Position numbers and translations under genes: made by a program | Part shown: positions 1-9,311 of the stretch, piece after piece | Layout: the number at the start of each line of letters is the position of its first letter | Numbering within the stretch: position 1 is the first letter of the stretch | Notes under the pieces: generated by a model | What the model saw: only the letters and a program-made list of their open reading frames with translations | The model's database searches: none | Told to the model about the DNA's origin: nothing | Origin: Lachnospiraceae bacterium | GTDB lineage: Bacteria > Bacillota > Clostridia > Lachnospirales > Lachnospiraceae | Length of the DNA stretch: 64,000 nucleotides | Reading direction: 5' to 3' | Assembly: GCA_024690605.1 (NCBI GenBank) | Contig: JAILOV010000034.1 | Coordinates: 1-64,000, forward strand

Positions 1-1
1 C

Positions 2-1570
2 GAGATCGTCCACAAGCCCTCGTATGAGCAGCTCTTCAAAGACGAGATCGTTCCCTCGCTGGAGGGCTTTGACAAAGGCCAGCTGACCGAGCTGGGCGCC
101 GTGAAGGTCATGACCGGCGTGTACACGGGCCGCTCGCCCAAGGACAAATACATCGTCATGGACGAGAACTCCAAAAACACCGTGTGGTGGACCACGCCCG
201 AATACAAGAACGACAACCATCCCATGAGCCAGGAGACCTGGGAGATCGTCCGGAAGCTGGCCAAGGACCAGCTCTGCAATAAAAAGCTCTATGTCGTGGA
301 CGCTTTCTGCGGCGCGAACAAAGACACCCGCATGGCGATCCGGTTCATCATGGAAGTCGCGTGGCAGGCCCACTTTGTTGAAAACATGTTCATCAAGCCC
401 AGTGCCGAAGAGCTCGAAAGCTTTGAGCCGGACTTTGTGGTCTACACGGCTTCGAAGGCCAAATGCGAGAATTACAAAGAACTCGGCCTGAATTCCGAGA
501 CCGTGGTCGCTTTTAACGTGACGAGCAGGGAGCAGGTCATCGTCAACACCTGGTACGGCGGCGAAATGAAAAAAGGCATGTTCTCCATGATGAATTACTA
601 TCTGCCGCTCAAGGGCATCGCCGCGATGCACTGCTCCGCCAACACGGACATGAACGGCGAGAACACCGCGATCTTCTTCGGTCTGTCCGGCACCGGCAAG
701 ACCACGCTGTCCACGGATCCCAAGCGTCTGCTGATCGGCGACGACGAGCACGGCTGGGACGACAACGGCGTCTTCAATTTCGAGGGCGGCTGCTATGCCA
801 AGGTCATCAACCTCGACAAGGATTCCGAGCCCGACATCTACAACGCCATCAAGCGCAATGCGCTGCTTGAGAACGTCACGGTGGACGCGTCCGGCAAGAT
901 CGATTTCGCCGACAAGTCCGTCACGGAGAACACGCGTGTGTCCTATCCGATCAACCACATCAAGAACATCGTGCTGAATGTGAACCCGGTTTCCGCCGGC
1001 CCGCAGGCCGACAATGTCATCTTCCTGTCTGCGGATGCGTTCGGCGTGCTTCCTCCGGTTTCCATCCTGACACCGGAGCAGACGCAGTACTATTTCCTTT
1101 CCGGTTTCACGGCAAAGCTCGCGGGCACGGAGCGCGGCATCACGGAGCCTACCCCGACCTTCTCCGCCTGCTTCGGTCAGGCGTTTCTGGAGCTTCATCC
1201 GACCAAGTACGGTCAGGAGCTGGTGAAGCGCATGAAGAAGTCCGGGGCCAAGGCCTATCTTGTGAACACGGGCTGGAACGGCACGGGCAAGCGCATCTCC
1301 ATCAAGGATACGCGCGGCATCATCGACGCGATCTTAAACGGCGATGTCGGCAAGGCTCCCACCAAGAAGATCCCGATCTTCGATTTTGAGGTTCCCACGG
1401 AGCTTCCGGGTGTGGACACGGGCATCCTCGACCCGAGAGACACCTATGCCAACGCTTCCGAGTGGGAAGAGAAGGCCAAGGATCTCGCGGGACGCTTCAT
1501 CAAGAACTTCAAGAAGTATGAGGGCAACGAGGCGGGTAAGGCACTCGTCGCAGCAGGCCCGAAGCTGTGA
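2..1570 (+). CDS. pckA: Phosphoenolpyruvate carboxykinase (ATP), 5' truncated by window
   Basis: Interconverts oxaloacetate + ATP and phosphoenolpyruvate + CO2 + ADP in the cytoplasm. In rumen- or gut-type fermenters it often runs in the CO2-fixing direction. The frame is open from base 2, so the track start at base 101 is only an internal Met; about 522 residues are visible and probably 10-20 N-terminal residues are missing. Seen: the P-loop GLSGTGKTT, the kinase-2/metal stretch [25 protein letters not shown], and the substrate-side YTGRSPKDK motif. These identify the ATP-dependent family rather than the GTP family. It is followed by a hairpin-rich 3' region and a terminator placed just before the next gene. 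Confidence 0.97.
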   Translation, partial: EIVHKPSYEQLFKDEIVPSLEGFDKGQLTELGAVKVMTGVYTGRSPKDKYIVMDENSKNTVWWTTPEYKNDNHPMSQETWEIVRKLAKDQLCNKKLYVVDAFCGANKDTRMAIRFIMEVAWQAHFVENMFIKPSAEELESFEPDFVVYTASKAKCENYKELGLNSETVVAFNVTSREQVIVNTWYGGEMKKGMFSMMNYYLPLKGIAAMHCSANTDMNGENTAIFFGLSGTGKTTLSTDPKRLLIGDDEHGWDDNGVFNFEGGCYAKVINLDKDSEPDIYNAIKRNALLENVTVDASGKIDFADKSVTENTRVSYPINHIKNIVLNVNPVSAGPQADNVIFLSADAFGVLPPVSILTPEQTQYYFLSGFTAKLAGTERGITEPTPTFSACFGQAFLELHPTKYGQELVKRMKKSGAKAYLVNTGWNGTGKRISIKDTRGIIDAILNGDVGKAPTKKIPIFDFEVPTELPGVDTGILDPRDTYANASEWEEKAKDLAGRFIKNFKKYEGNEAGKALVAAGPKL

Positions 1571-1675
1571 CCTGACCTGAAGACTTAGCGGGGTACTGTC
1601 GAGCCTGGTCTGAAGGTCGTTCCGGCGAGCGTTTTGCGCGAGGCGGAACATCCATTAGGTCAGCAACAGATACGG
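1571..1675 (+). other. Structured 3' region of pckA
   Basis: This gap contains nested inverted repeats: CTGACCT (1572-1578) with AGGTCAG (1657-1663), enclosing GTTCCG (1619-1624) with CGGAAC (1644-1649). It would fold as a 3' UTR structure ahead of the terminator. No ORF or promoter is evident. The function is unknown. Confidence 0.35.
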
Positions 1676-1708
1676 GGCCGTCACGGTGAATACTGTGGCG
1701 GCCTTTTT
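1676..1708 (+). terminator. Rho-independent terminator between pckA and the FGGY kinase
   Basis: GGCCGTCAC pairs with GTGGCGGCC (one G-U pair) around a 10-nt loop and is followed by five T. The hairpin ends 12 nt before the GGAGAG Shine-Dalgarno of the next gene and covers the track's upstream ATG at 1686. Readthrough or attenuation could therefore set kinase/araD expression. Confidence 0.8.
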
Positions 1709-1727
1709 CAAAAGAAAGGAGAGAGAC

Positions 1728-3323
1728 ATGGCAGACGCAAAGGCGCTCATCGCGGCCGGAAAAGCGATCCTCGGTATTGAATTCGGTTCGACCCGAATCA
1801 AGGCAGTGCTGATCGACGAAGAACACAGACCCATCGCGCAGGGCGCGCATGACTGGGAAAACCGTCTGGAAAACGGGGTGTGGACCTATTCTCTGGATGA
1901 CATCTGGGACGGACTCACGGATTGCTATGCAAAGCTCGCCGCCGACGTGGAGAAGCAGTATGGTGAAAAACTCACACGCGTCGCGGCCATGGGTGTGTCC
2001 GCCATGATGCACGGCTACATGGCCTTTGATGAAAAAGAGGAGCTGCTCGTGCCGTTCCGCACCTGGCGTAACACGATCACCGGCGAGGCCGCGAAAAAGC
2101 TGACGGACCTTTTCGGGTTCAATGTGCCGGAGCGCTGGAGCATCTCTCACCTGTATCAGGCGATCCTGAACAAAGAGCCGCATGTTCCGCAGATCAAAAG
2201 CTTCACGACGCTGGCGGGCTACATCCACTGGCAGCTGACCGGCGAGCGGGTGCTGGGGCTGGATGACGCGTCGGGCATGTTCCCCGTTGATCCGGCGACA
2301 AAGGATTATAACAGGGGCATGATGGAGAAGTTTGACGCGCTCCCCGAGGTGCAGGCACACGGATTTAAGCTCGCCCAGCTTCTTCCGAAGGCGCTGCCGG
2401 CCGGAGAACAGGCGGGGATGCTGACCGCGGAAGGAGCGAAAAAACTCGATCCAACGGGCACGCTGCAGGCGGGGATCCCGCTCTGTCCGCCGGAGGGGGA
2501 TGCCGGGACAGGCATGGCCGCGACCAATTCCGTGGCGCAGCGCACCGGCAACATTTCCGCCGGAACCAGCGTGTTTTCCATGGTGGTGCTGGAGAGACCG
2601 CTGAAGGCCGTTCATCCCGAGATCGATGTGGTGACGACACCGGACGGCGCCGAGGTTGCCATGGTACACTGCAACAACTGCACGTCCGACCTGAACGCCT
2701 GGGTCGGCCTGATCAAAGAGGCATTGGCGCTCTTCGGTGAGACGCCCTCTGCCGATGATCTGTACGGAAAACTCTATCTGAATGCCATGAAGGGTGACGC
2801 GGACTGCGGCGGGCTGCTTGCCTACAACTATTTTTCGGGCGAGTCCATTACGGGCTTTACCGAGGGAAGGCCTCTCTTCGTGCGCCGTCCGGACGCGAAG
2901 ATGAGTCTGGCGAATTTCATGCGTACGCACCTGTACACGGCGCTCGGCGCGCTGAAGGCCGGCAACGATATCCTGCGTAAGGAGGAAGGCGTGAGCGCGG
3001 ACTTTTTCTACGGGGCAGGCGGATTCTTCAAGGTGCGCGGCGCCGGCGACCGGGTCATGGCGGCAGCGCTGGATACGGAGATCCGTCTCATGGAGACCGC
3101 AGGCGAAGGCGGCCCCTGGGGACAGGCGCTTCTGGCGGCCTATATGATGAATAAGGCGGAAGGAGAGAGCCTTGGCGATTATCTGAACAACCGAGTTTTC
3201 GCCGATGGAAAGACGGAGGCCTGCAAACCGGATGCGGCGGATGTCGCCGGGTTTGACAGGTTCATGGAGGATTACCGCGCGGGATACGCGATCGAGAGAG
3301 CGGCCGTGGATTCGCTGAAATGA
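1728..3323 (+). CDS. FGGY-family carbohydrate kinase, probable L-ribulokinase (AraK-like)
   Basis: Predicted to phosphorylate L-ribulose (or a related ketopentose) with ATP, feeding the epimerase encoded next. The 531-aa protein has the FGGY N-terminal phosphate motif [15 protein letters not shown] (about residues 16-30), the substrate-side MHGYMAFDE segment, the second-domain GTSVFSMVV segment and the late adenosine-site stretch [15 protein letters not shown]. The start at 1728 is chosen because AAAGGAGAGAGAC precedes it, whereas the track start at 1686 lies inside the upstream terminator. Pairing with araD 25 bp downstream supports ribulokinase. It resembles the alternative clostridial kinase AraK more than classical AraB, but xylulokinase activity cannot be excluded from sequence alone. 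Confidence 0.8.
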   Translation: MADAKALIAAGKAILGIEFGSTRIKAVLIDEEHRPIAQGAHDWENRLENGVWTYSLDDIWDGLTDCYAKLAADVEKQYGEKLTRVAAMGVSAMMHGYMAFDEKEELLVPFRTWRNTITGEAAKKLTDLFGFNVPERWSISHLYQAILNKEPHVPQIKSFTTLAGYIHWQLTGERVLGLDDASGMFPVDPATKDYNRGMMEKFDALPEVQAHGFKLAQLLPKALPAGEQAGMLTAEGAKKLDPTGTLQAGIPLCPPEGDAGTGMAATNSVAQRTGNISAGTSVFSMVVLERPLKAVHPEIDVVTTPDGAEVAMVHCNNCTSDLNAWVGLIKEALALFGETPSADDLYGKLYLNAMKGDADCGGLLAYNYFSGESITGFTEGRPLFVRRPDAKMSLANFMRTHLYTALGALKAGNDILRKEEGVSADFFYGAGGFFKVRGAGDRVMAAALDTEIRLMETAGEGGPWGQALLAAYMMNKAEGESLGDYLNNRVFADGKTEACKPDAADVAGFDRFMEDYRAGYAIERAAVDSLK

Positions 3324-3348
3324 CGGATCGTTAAGGAGGGCAAGTACA

Positions 3349-4044
3349 ATGTTGGAAGAACTGAAGAAAGAAGTCTGTGAAGCGAACCTCCTCCTGCCGA
3401 AATACGGTCTGGTCACCTTTACCTGGGGCAATGTGAGTGCGATCGACCGCGCATCCGGGTTGTTTGTGATCAAGCCGTCCGGGGTGGAATATGACGGCAT
3501 GAAACCGGAGGATATGGTGGTCATGGATCTGGAGGGCAACCGGGTCGAGGGGAAATACAAACCTTCCTCCGATACCCCCACCCATCTGGAACTATACAGA
3601 GCATTTCCGGAGATCGGCGGCGTGGTGCACACACACAGTTCCTATGCGACCAGCTGGGCGCAGGCGGGGCGTGATATCCCCTGCTACGGAACAACCCATG
3701 CGGACTATTTCTACGGAGCGATCCCCTGTCTCAGGTGTCTGAACAAAGAGGAGATCGCGGAGGCCTATGAGGCGAACACCGGACATCTGATCGTGGATGA
3801 ATTCCGGCGTCTGAACAAGGACGTGGTGGCAGTCCCCGGGACTCTGTGCAAGAACCACGGTGTTTTTTCCTGGGGGAAGGACGCGCATGACGCGGTGCAT
3901 AACGCGGTGGTGATCGAGGAGGTCGCGAAGATGGCCTACCGTACCGAGCTGATCAACCCGGATGTGAAGCCTGCGCCGCAGGAACTGCAGGATAAGCACT
4001 ATTTCCGCAAGCACGGCGCGAACGCCTATTACGGGCAGAACTGA
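3349..4044 (+). CDS. araD: L-ribulose-5-phosphate 4-epimerase
   Basis: Epimerises L-ribulose 5-phosphate to D-xylulose 5-phosphate, linking arabinose use to the pentose phosphate genes 2 kb away. At 231 aa it is the same length as the E. coli enzyme and matches it closely along its length: N-terminal [14 protein letters not shown], phosphate-binding [27 protein letters not shown], zinc-binding [49 protein letters not shown], and the C-terminal [22 protein letters not shown] lies about 12 nt before the ATG. It is co-directional with the kinase and converges within 5 bp on the next, minus-strand gene, with no terminator visible between them. Confidence 0.95.
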   Translation: MLEELKKEVCEANLLLPKYGLVTFTWGNVSAIDRASGLFVIKPSGVEYDGMKPEDMVVMDLEGNRVEGKYKPSSDTPTHLELYRAFPEIGGVVHTHSSYATSWAQAGRDIPCYGTTHADYFYGAIPCLRCLNKEEIAEAYEANTGHLIVDEFRRLNKDVVAVPGTLCKNHGVFSWGKDAHDAVHNAVVIEEVAKMAYRTELINPDVKPAPQELQDKHYFRKHGANAYYGQN

Positions 4045-4048
4045 GCAC

Positions 4049-5806
4049 TTACCTCATGCCAAAGCCGTCGCGGATATCATCGCCCAACGGCACGACGTCC
4101 GTTGCCTGCCAGCGCGTAGCCGGGAAGTCGTAATAGCCTGTGTAGACAAAATCGGTCGGATAGTAGAAAGAAAAATCGCCGATCGAATAGACGGCTGTCG
4201 GATACCGGTCATAATCCTGCTGCAGAAGAGGATGGGAGAGTCGCAGATCGCCTCTGCGGACAGTAATGAAAAGCAGCAGACAGGCAAAGAGCGCCGGCAG
4301 CGGAACAACCCCCTTCCTCAGAACGGAAACGGAACCCGCCGGGAGCAGCCGGAGAAGACCTTCCGCGACGCTGCCGCAGACAGAAGCGCATAAAAGCAGC
4401 AGATACCCCTCGCCGAAGCGCATCTGCGGGGTGGAAAAGAACCAGAAGACCGTGCAGACGGCGATCACCAGTTCCATAAACAGAGCATCTCCGGAAGCTG
4501 TGAGAACACATCTCCGGAGATGTGTTTTTTTGTGCGAAACGATGTCCCTGCCTGTCTGCAGCAGGAAGAGGCACAGCTGAAGCAGGAACAGGAAAAGTGC
4601 GCCGAGCGAAACGAGAAGCAGCAGCTGTGCCGGGCGATGCTGCCTCCGGAACCACGGGATAACATAGGCGAGCGGAGCGTCACTCATTGACGCGACGATC
4701 TCCGATGCATCAAAGATCATGCGGCCGTTTGCGGCGATCTCCTCGCGCTCGTAAATTCCCGCGCCGTCCGGGATCTGCCACGGGAGATCAATGAGATGCT
4801 GCGGCAGAACGGGGTACAGCAGCCAGCCGGAGAGGATAAAACCGCGCACGAAGAACGGCAGGCAGATCGCCAGAGCGCCGAGAACGGATGCCCGAAGCAG
4901 ATGCCGTCTGTCGTGCTTTTCTTCGCGGCAGATCATCACGAGGGGCTTGATACACAGAAGAACGAGCGGCGCTGCGGCAAGCTTGACGGTGACCGTGAAG
5001 ATCGCCAGCATGCAGACACAGACATAGGGCAGGGCGGAAGCTTCCTTTCGGGCGGAGAGTTCAGACCAGAACAGGAAGACGGCGCTGCAGAGCAGGAGAA
5101 AGCAGGTGTCCGAAGAGGGAGAGGTCAGCTCGTCGAAAAGAAAGAAGATGCCCAGCAGTGAAGCAAGACGGATCGCTGTACGGGTCAAAGAATGCGAAGA
5201 GGCGTCTTCTCCGTTCTCCGCGGGAGAAAACAGGCAGAGCGAGACGACCAGAAGTGCGATAAATCCGGGGATCGCGTGAAAGGACTGCCCGGTCAGCCAG
5301 ACAAAGCTGAACAGCGCATACAGCGAAAAGCAGGCGTTGTTATAGGCAAAATGGCTTTGCAGATTACCGAGCCCCGGCACGACGCCGTAGCGTTCGATCC
5401 AGTGGACGGACTGTGCATGGTAGAGCGGTGTGTCGATGTGCCAGTTGCCGGCAGAGGAGCCTGCGGCAAAGAGCAGGATGAGCAGGGTGCCGGTGAGGAG
5501 AAGGCGTGCGGTTCGCCGCCGGTCGGCGCGCAGGAAGCGGCCCGCGGACCGAAGCTGAGAGAGCAGTGACTTGCGGCAGATGAGCGCCGCCGCGAGGCAG
5601 AGAAGATGAAAAAGGAGAATGGCGGTGAGACCGACGCCGGCAAACAGGCTGAAGATCTCCGCATAGACCGATGCCAAAACAAGACCGGCGAAAAGGCAGG
5701 CGGTCTGCCGGTGCGGGATCAGTCCAAGCCCCCTGCGGAGCAGGAAAAATCCGAGGATATAACAGGTCAGGGCAGCATCCGCCCATATCAGACATACGGA
5801 AAGCAT
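4049..5806 (-). CDS. Large polytopic membrane protein, LIC_10190-like
   Basis: 585 aa, rich in hydrophobic segments (at least ten likely membrane spans) with a short soluble C-terminal tail that may face the outside. A loop after the first few spans reads WHIDTPLYHAQSVHWIERYGVVPGLGNLQSHFAYNNACF. From memory this is typical of the poorly characterised LIC_10190-type membrane proteins and similar to GT-C glycosyltransferase or surface-polymer proteins. No catalytic role can be assigned. It is an isolated gene, divergent from tktN and convergent with araD. Large plus-strand ORFs in this interval are antisense shadows. Confidence 0.75.
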   Translation of the reverse strand: MLSVCLIWADAALTCYILGFFLLRRGLGLIPHRQTACLFAGLVLASVYAEIFSLFAGVGLTAILLFHLLCLAAALICRKSLLSQLRSAGRFLRADRRRTARLLLTGTLLILLFAAGSSAGNWHIDTPLYHAQSVHWIERYGVVPGLGNLQSHFAYNNACFSLYALFSFVWLTGQSFHAIPGFIALLVVSLCLFSPAENGEDASSHSLTRTAIRLASLLGIFFLFDELTSPSSDTCFLLLCSAVFLFWSELSARKEASALPYVCVCMLAIFTVTVKLAAAPLVLLCIKPLVMICREEKHDRRHLLRASVLGALAICLPFFVRGFILSGWLLYPVLPQHLIDLPWQIPDGAGIYEREEIAANGRMIFDASEIVASMSDAPLAYVIPWFRRQHRPAQLLLLVSLGALFLFLLQLCLFLLQTGRDIVSHKKTHLRRCVLTASGDALFMELVIAVCTVFWFFSTPQMRFGEGYLLLLCASVCGSVAEGLLRLLPAGSVSVLRKGVVPLPALFACLLLFITVRRGDLRLSHPLLQQDYDRYPTAVYSIGDFSFYYPTDFVYTGYYDFPATRWQATDVVPLGDDIRDGFGMR

Positions 5807-5843
5807 GAAATCTCCACAAAAATAGTGCGTTTTTGCCTGAATT

Positions 5844-5893
5844 ATGGTAACATAGAGAAGTCCGTTTTGTCATTATCATTATTCGATCGGAGG
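5844..5893 (+). promoter_or_regulatory. Probable promoter (extended -10) and RBS for tktN
   Basis: TGGTAACAT (5845-5853) fits an extended -10. No convincing -35 is seen at 17 bp. CGGAGG at 5888-5893 is the ribosome-binding site and supports the ATG at 5902. Weak assignment for the promoter part. Confidence 0.35.
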
Positions 5894-5901
5894 AAATGTC
5901 G

Positions 5902-6732
5902 ATGACTAACAAAGAACTTCAGAAAACTGCCAATGAGGTTCGCAAGGGGATCCTGACGGCCGTGCATGCGGCGAAGGCGGGGCATCCCGGCGGATCGCTC
6001 TCCAGCGCGGATCTGATGACCTATCTCTATTTCGAGGAGATGAACATCGATCCGAAGCATGTGGACAATCCTGACCGCGACCGGTTCGTGCTCTCCAAAG
6101 GGCACTGTGCGCCGGGACTTTATTCCACGATGGCGAACCGCGGCTATTTCCCGGTGGAGGAGCTGAAGACGCTCCGTCATCTCGGTTCCCGTCTGCAGGG
6201 ACATCCCTCCATGCAGTATCTTCCGGGACTGGACATGTCGAGCGGGTCGCTCGGACAGGGCATTTCCGCCGCCTGCGGTATGGCTCTCGCGGGCAAGATG
6301 GACGGTAAGGATTACCGCGTATATACCATGCTCGGAGACGGCGAACTGGAGGAAGGTCAGGTATGGGAGGCGGCGATGTTCGCCGGTTTCCGCAAGCTGG
6401 ACAACCTGACGGTCATCGTCGACAACAACAATCTGCAGATCGACGGTCCGATCGATACGGTCTGCTCTCCCTATCCGATCGATAAGAAGTTCGAGGCCTT
6501 CAACTTCCACGTGATCAATATCGACGCGCATGATTTTGACCAGATTCGCGCGGCATTCGAGGAAGCAAAGAAGACAAAGGGAATGCCCACGGCGATCGTC
6601 GCGAAGAGTGTGAAGGGTAAGGGCGTGTCGTTCATGGAAAATCAGGTCGGCTGGCACGGCAAGGCACCGAACGACGAGGAATACGCAAAGGCGATGGCTG
6701 ATCTTGAGGCCATTGACAAGGCGCTGGCGTAA
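5902..6732 (+). CDS. tkt: Transketolase, N-terminal (TPP-binding) subunit
   Basis: First half of a split transketolase, which transfers two-carbon units between ketose and aldose phosphates using thiamine diphosphate. Seen: HAAKAGHPGGSLSSADL near the N terminus, LSKGHCAPGLYS, and the TPP motif GDGELEEGQVWEAAMFAGFRKLDNLTVIVDNNN. At about 276 aa it is the normal length for the separate N subunit. ATG 5902 is preferred over the track ATG at 5896 because CGGAGG lies 8 nt before it, against only 2 nt for 5896. The partner subunit follows after 14 bp. Confidence 0.95.
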   Translation: MTNKELQKTANEVRKGILTAVHAAKAGHPGGSLSSADLMTYLYFEEMNIDPKHVDNPDRDRFVLSKGHCAPGLYSTMANRGYFPVEELKTLRHLGSRLQGHPSMQYLPGLDMSSGSLGQGISAACGMALAGKMDGKDYRVYTMLGDGELEEGQVWEAAMFAGFRKLDNLTVIVDNNNLQIDGPIDTVCSPYPIDKKFEAFNFHVINIDAHDFDQIRAAFEEAKKTKGMPTAIVAKSVKGKGVSFMENQVGWHGKAPNDEEYAKAMADLEAIDKALA

Positions 6733-6746
6733 CGGAGGGCGAGAGA

Positions 6747-7688
6747 ATGAGCGATGTGAAGAAGATTGCAACCAGAGTGAGTTACGGCGAGGCGCTGAAG
6801 GCCATGGGTGCGGAGTATCCGAACCTGGTGGTGCTCGACGCCGACGTCGCGGCGTCAACAATGACCGCCACTTTTAAAAAGGAATTCCCGGACAGGCATA
6901 TCGACTGCGGTATCGCCGAGGCCAACATGATGGATATCGCAGCGGGACTCGCAACCTGCGGGAAGATCCCGTTTGTCAGCGCTTTCGCGATGTTTGCCGC
7001 GGGCCGCGCTTTTGAACAGGTGCGCAACTCCGTCGGCTATCCGAAGCTTAACGTCAAGATCGGCGGCACGCACGCCGGCATCACGGTCGGCGAGGACGGC
7101 GCGAGCCATCAGTGCAACGAGGATTTCGCCCTGATGCGCGTGATCCCCGGGATGGTCGTCATGTGCCCGGCCGATGATATTGAGGCCAAGGCCTGTGTCC
7201 GCGCGGCGATCAAGCATCAGGGGCCGGTATACATCCGTTTCGGCCGAGCGGCATGCACGGTGATCAATGACCGGCCTGATTACAAATTCGAACTCGGCAA
7301 GGGGACCGTGGTGCGCGAGGGCAAGGATGTGTCGATCATCGCGACCGGGATCTGCGTGGATTCCGCGCTCGAAGCGGCCAAAACGCTGGAAGCGGAGGGC
7401 ATAGATGCCGAGGTCATCAACATCTGCACCATCAAGCCGCTGGATGCGGAGCTGATCGCAAAGAGCGCGAAGAAAACCGGCAAGGTCATCACGGTGGAGG
7501 AGCATTCCGTGATCGGCGGCCTCGGAAGCGCCGTTTGCGACGCGCTTGCCGAGCTCTGCCCCACACCGGTGAAAAAACTGGGCATGCAGGACGTCTACGG
7601 TGAATCGGGAACTGCGGCGGAGCTGGTGCACAAGTTCGGTCTTGACGGCGAGGGTGTCGCCAATGCCGTTCGCGGATTCGTGAAATAA
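6747..7688 (+). CDS. tkt: Transketolase, C-terminal (pyrimidine-binding) subunit
   Basis: Second half of the split transketolase. It contributes the aminopyrimidine side of the TPP site, seen as HIDCGIAEANMMDIAAGLATCGKIPFVSAFAMFAAGRAFEQVRN with its conserved Glu, followed by the C-terminal transketolase domain (VREGKDVSIIATG...VINICTIKPLDAE...VTVEEHSVIGGLGSAV). 313 aa, usual for the family. It must assemble with the gene-adjacent N subunit. Same operon as rpe, which starts 4 bp after its stop. Confidence 0.95.
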   Translation: MSDVKKIATRVSYGEALKAMGAEYPNLVVLDADVAASTMTATFKKEFPDRHIDCGIAEANMMDIAAGLATCGKIPFVSAFAMFAAGRAFEQVRNSVGYPKLNVKIGGTHAGITVGEDGASHQCNEDFALMRVIPGMVVMCPADDIEAKACVRAAIKHQGPVYIRFGRAACTVINDRPDYKFELGKGTVVREGKDVSIIATGICVDSALEAAKTLEAEGIDAEVINICTIKPLDAELIAKSAKKTGKVITVEEHSVIGGLGSAVCDALAELCPTPVKKLGMQDVYGESGTAAELVHKFGLDGEGVANAVRGFVK

Positions 7689-7692
7689 GGCG

Positions 7693-8364
7693 ATGAAAAA
7701 GCGGATCCTTTCCCCCTCCATCCTCTCGGCGGATTTTACCAGACTGGGCGAGCAGGTTAAGGAGGCAGAGAAAGCGGGAGCGGAATATCTGCACATTGAT
7801 GTGATGGACGGTGTCTTTGTCCCGTCCATCACATTTGGTATGCCGATCATCAAGTCGCTCAGACCTCATACGGATCTGGTCTTCGATGTCCACCTGATGA
7901 TCCTTGATCCGATCCGCTATATCGACCGCTTCATCGATCTCGGTGCCGAAGTGCTCACCTTTCACGAGGAAGTCGCGCGAGAGCCCAAGGAGTTGACGGC
8001 CCTGATCGACAAGATCCACGCGCGCGGCAAGAAAGCGGGCATGGCGATCAAGCCGGAGACGGACATTTCCGTTTTCAAGCCCTTTCTGCACGAACTGGAG
8101 CAGTTTCTGGTCATGACCGTCCGTCCGGGCTACGGCGGACAGGCCTATATTCCGGAGACCACGGAAAAGATCTGGCAGACAAGAAAAATGCTGGATGCCG
8201 CCGGGATCGATGCCGACATCCAGGTGGACGGCGGTATCACCGATGAAACGCTGCCGATCGTGCTGGAAGCGGGTGCCAACGTGATCGTGGCCGGTTCCGC
8301 TCTCTTTAAGGGAGATATTGCCGATAACTGCGGGCGTTTTCTTGCAAAGATGAACAAAGGATGA
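7693..8364 (+). CDS. rpe: Ribulose-phosphate 3-epimerase
   Basis: Interconverts D-ribulose 5-phosphate and D-xylulose 5-phosphate, a substrate for the transketolase encoded just upstream. The 223-aa TIM barrel shows ILSPSILSADFTRL, the metal-binding HIDVMDGVFVPSITFG, FDVHLMI, MTVRPGYGGQ and QVDGGI, all family hallmarks. Last gene of the tktN-tktC-rpe operon. The promoter of the next operon overlaps its last codons. Confidence 0.96.
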   Translation: MKKRILSPSILSADFTRLGEQVKEAEKAGAEYLHIDVMDGVFVPSITFGMPIIKSLRPHTDLVFDVHLMILDPIRYIDRFIDLGAEVLTFHEEVAREPKELTALIDKIHARGKKAGMAIKPETDISVFKPFLHELEQFLVMTVRPGYGGQAYIPETTEKIWQTRKMLDAAGIDADIQVDGGITDETLPIVLEAGANVIVAGSALFKGDIADNCGRFLAKMNKG

Positions 8365-8370
8365 TAAAAT
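8342..8370 (+). promoter_or_regulatory. Promoter of the map-metG-...-diguanylate cyclase operon
   Basis: TTGCAA (8342-8347), 17-bp spacer, TAAAAT (8365-8370) preceded by TGA, giving an extended -10. Its -35 lies inside the end of rpe. The start point should be near 8377. Confidence 0.75.
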
Positions 8371-8447
8371 AACAACAGATATTATCGGATAACGGGATGG
8401 CACTGAAACGAGCAACGGGCGGGGCACCTGCCTTTACCTGGAAGAAA

Positions 8448-9311
8448 ATGAACCGCAATGACCCCTGCTGGTGCGGCAGCGGTAAAAAATACAAGGCCTG
8501 TCATGAGAGTTTTGATGACAGGATCATTCGCTGTGAGCGGCAGGGAATGATCGTCCCGAAGCGGGAATCGATCAAGATGCCCGCGGATATCGAGGGGATT
8601 AAAGCGAGCGCAAGGATCAATGTCGCAGCACTCGATGCGGTTGCGGAAAAGATCCGTGTCGGCATGTCCACAGGGGAGATCGACCGGATCGTTGAGGAGA
8701 CGACCCGGAAAATGGGCGGGATCCCGGCTCCGCTGAATTATGAGGGTTTCCCGAAGAACTGCTGCACTTCGATCAACGATCAGGTGTGTCACGGGATCCC
8801 CTCGGAGGAGGATATCCTCAAAGACGGCGATATCGTCAATGTCGACTGTTCGACGATCTACAATGGGTATTTTTCCGACTCCTCGCGGATGTTTCTTCTT
8901 GGCGATGTGTCGCCGGAGAAAAAACGTCTGGTGGAAGTGACGAAGGAATGCATGGAGATCGGCATTCAGGCCGTACACCCATGGGAGCCTTTGGGGAACA
9001 TGGGTGACGCGGTACATCAGCATGCGCTGAAAAACGGCTACAGCGTTGTGCGGGAGATCGGCGGACACGGCTGCGGGTTTTCGTTTCATGAGGAACCCTT
9101 CGTGAGTTACGTGTCAAAGCCGGGCACCGAAATGCTCATGGTGCCGGGGTTTGTGTTCACGATCGAGCCGATGATCAACGCGGGCGGTGAGGAGATCTTT
9201 GTAGACGATACCAACGACTGGACGGTCTACACGGAGGATCATTCCCCTTCCGCGCAGTGGGAGGTTGAGGTGGTTGTTACAGAGGACGGATGCGAGGTGC
9301 TCTCATGGTAA
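8448..9311 (+). CDS. map: Type I methionine aminopeptidase with N-terminal SEC-C zinc motif
   Basis: Removes the initiator Met from nascent proteins. The protein begins NRNDPCWCGSGKKYKACH, a SEC-C zinc knuckle fused before the pita-bread peptidase domain. Metal ligands are visible in VNVDCSTIYNGYFSDSSRMF (two Asp), GGHGCGFSFHEEPF (His), FTIEPMINAGG (Glu) and WEVEVVVTEDG (Glu). Met 8448 is chosen because SEC-C-containing homologues start there. The track's 8397 ATG adds 17 unrelated residues and has no better RBS, although the weak GGAAG before 8448 leaves some doubt. First gene of a six-gene operon; its stop overlaps metG. Confidence 0.92.
   Translation: MNRNDPCWCGSGKKYKACHESFDDRIIRCERQGMIVPKRESIKMPADIEGIKASARINVAALDAVAEKIRVGMSTGEIDRIVEETTRKMGGIPAPLNYEGFPKNCCTSINDQVCHGIPSEEDILKDGDIVNVDCSTIYNGYFSDSSRMFLLGDVSPEKKRLVEVTKECMEIGIQAVHPWEPLGNMGDAVHQHALKNGYSVVREIGGHGCGFSFHEEPFVSYVSKPGTEMLMVPGFVFTIEPMINAGGEEIFVDDTNDWTVYTEDHSPSAQWEVEVVVTEDGCEVLSW

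Noticed and set aside
1686-1727. Upstream ATG for the FGGY kinase
   Set aside because: Lies within the pckA terminator hairpin and has no RBS. ATG 1728 has a good Shine-Dalgarno.
1509-3632. 707-aa minus-strand ORF over the FGGY kinase
   Set aside because: Antisense shadow of a well-supported gene. GC-rich third positions leave few stops on the complement, and its translation has no domain-like sequence or RBS.
5820-5850. Full sigma70-type promoter for tktN
   Set aside because: Only the extended -10 is acceptable. TTGCCT nearby has the wrong spacing, so only a low-confidence element is reported.
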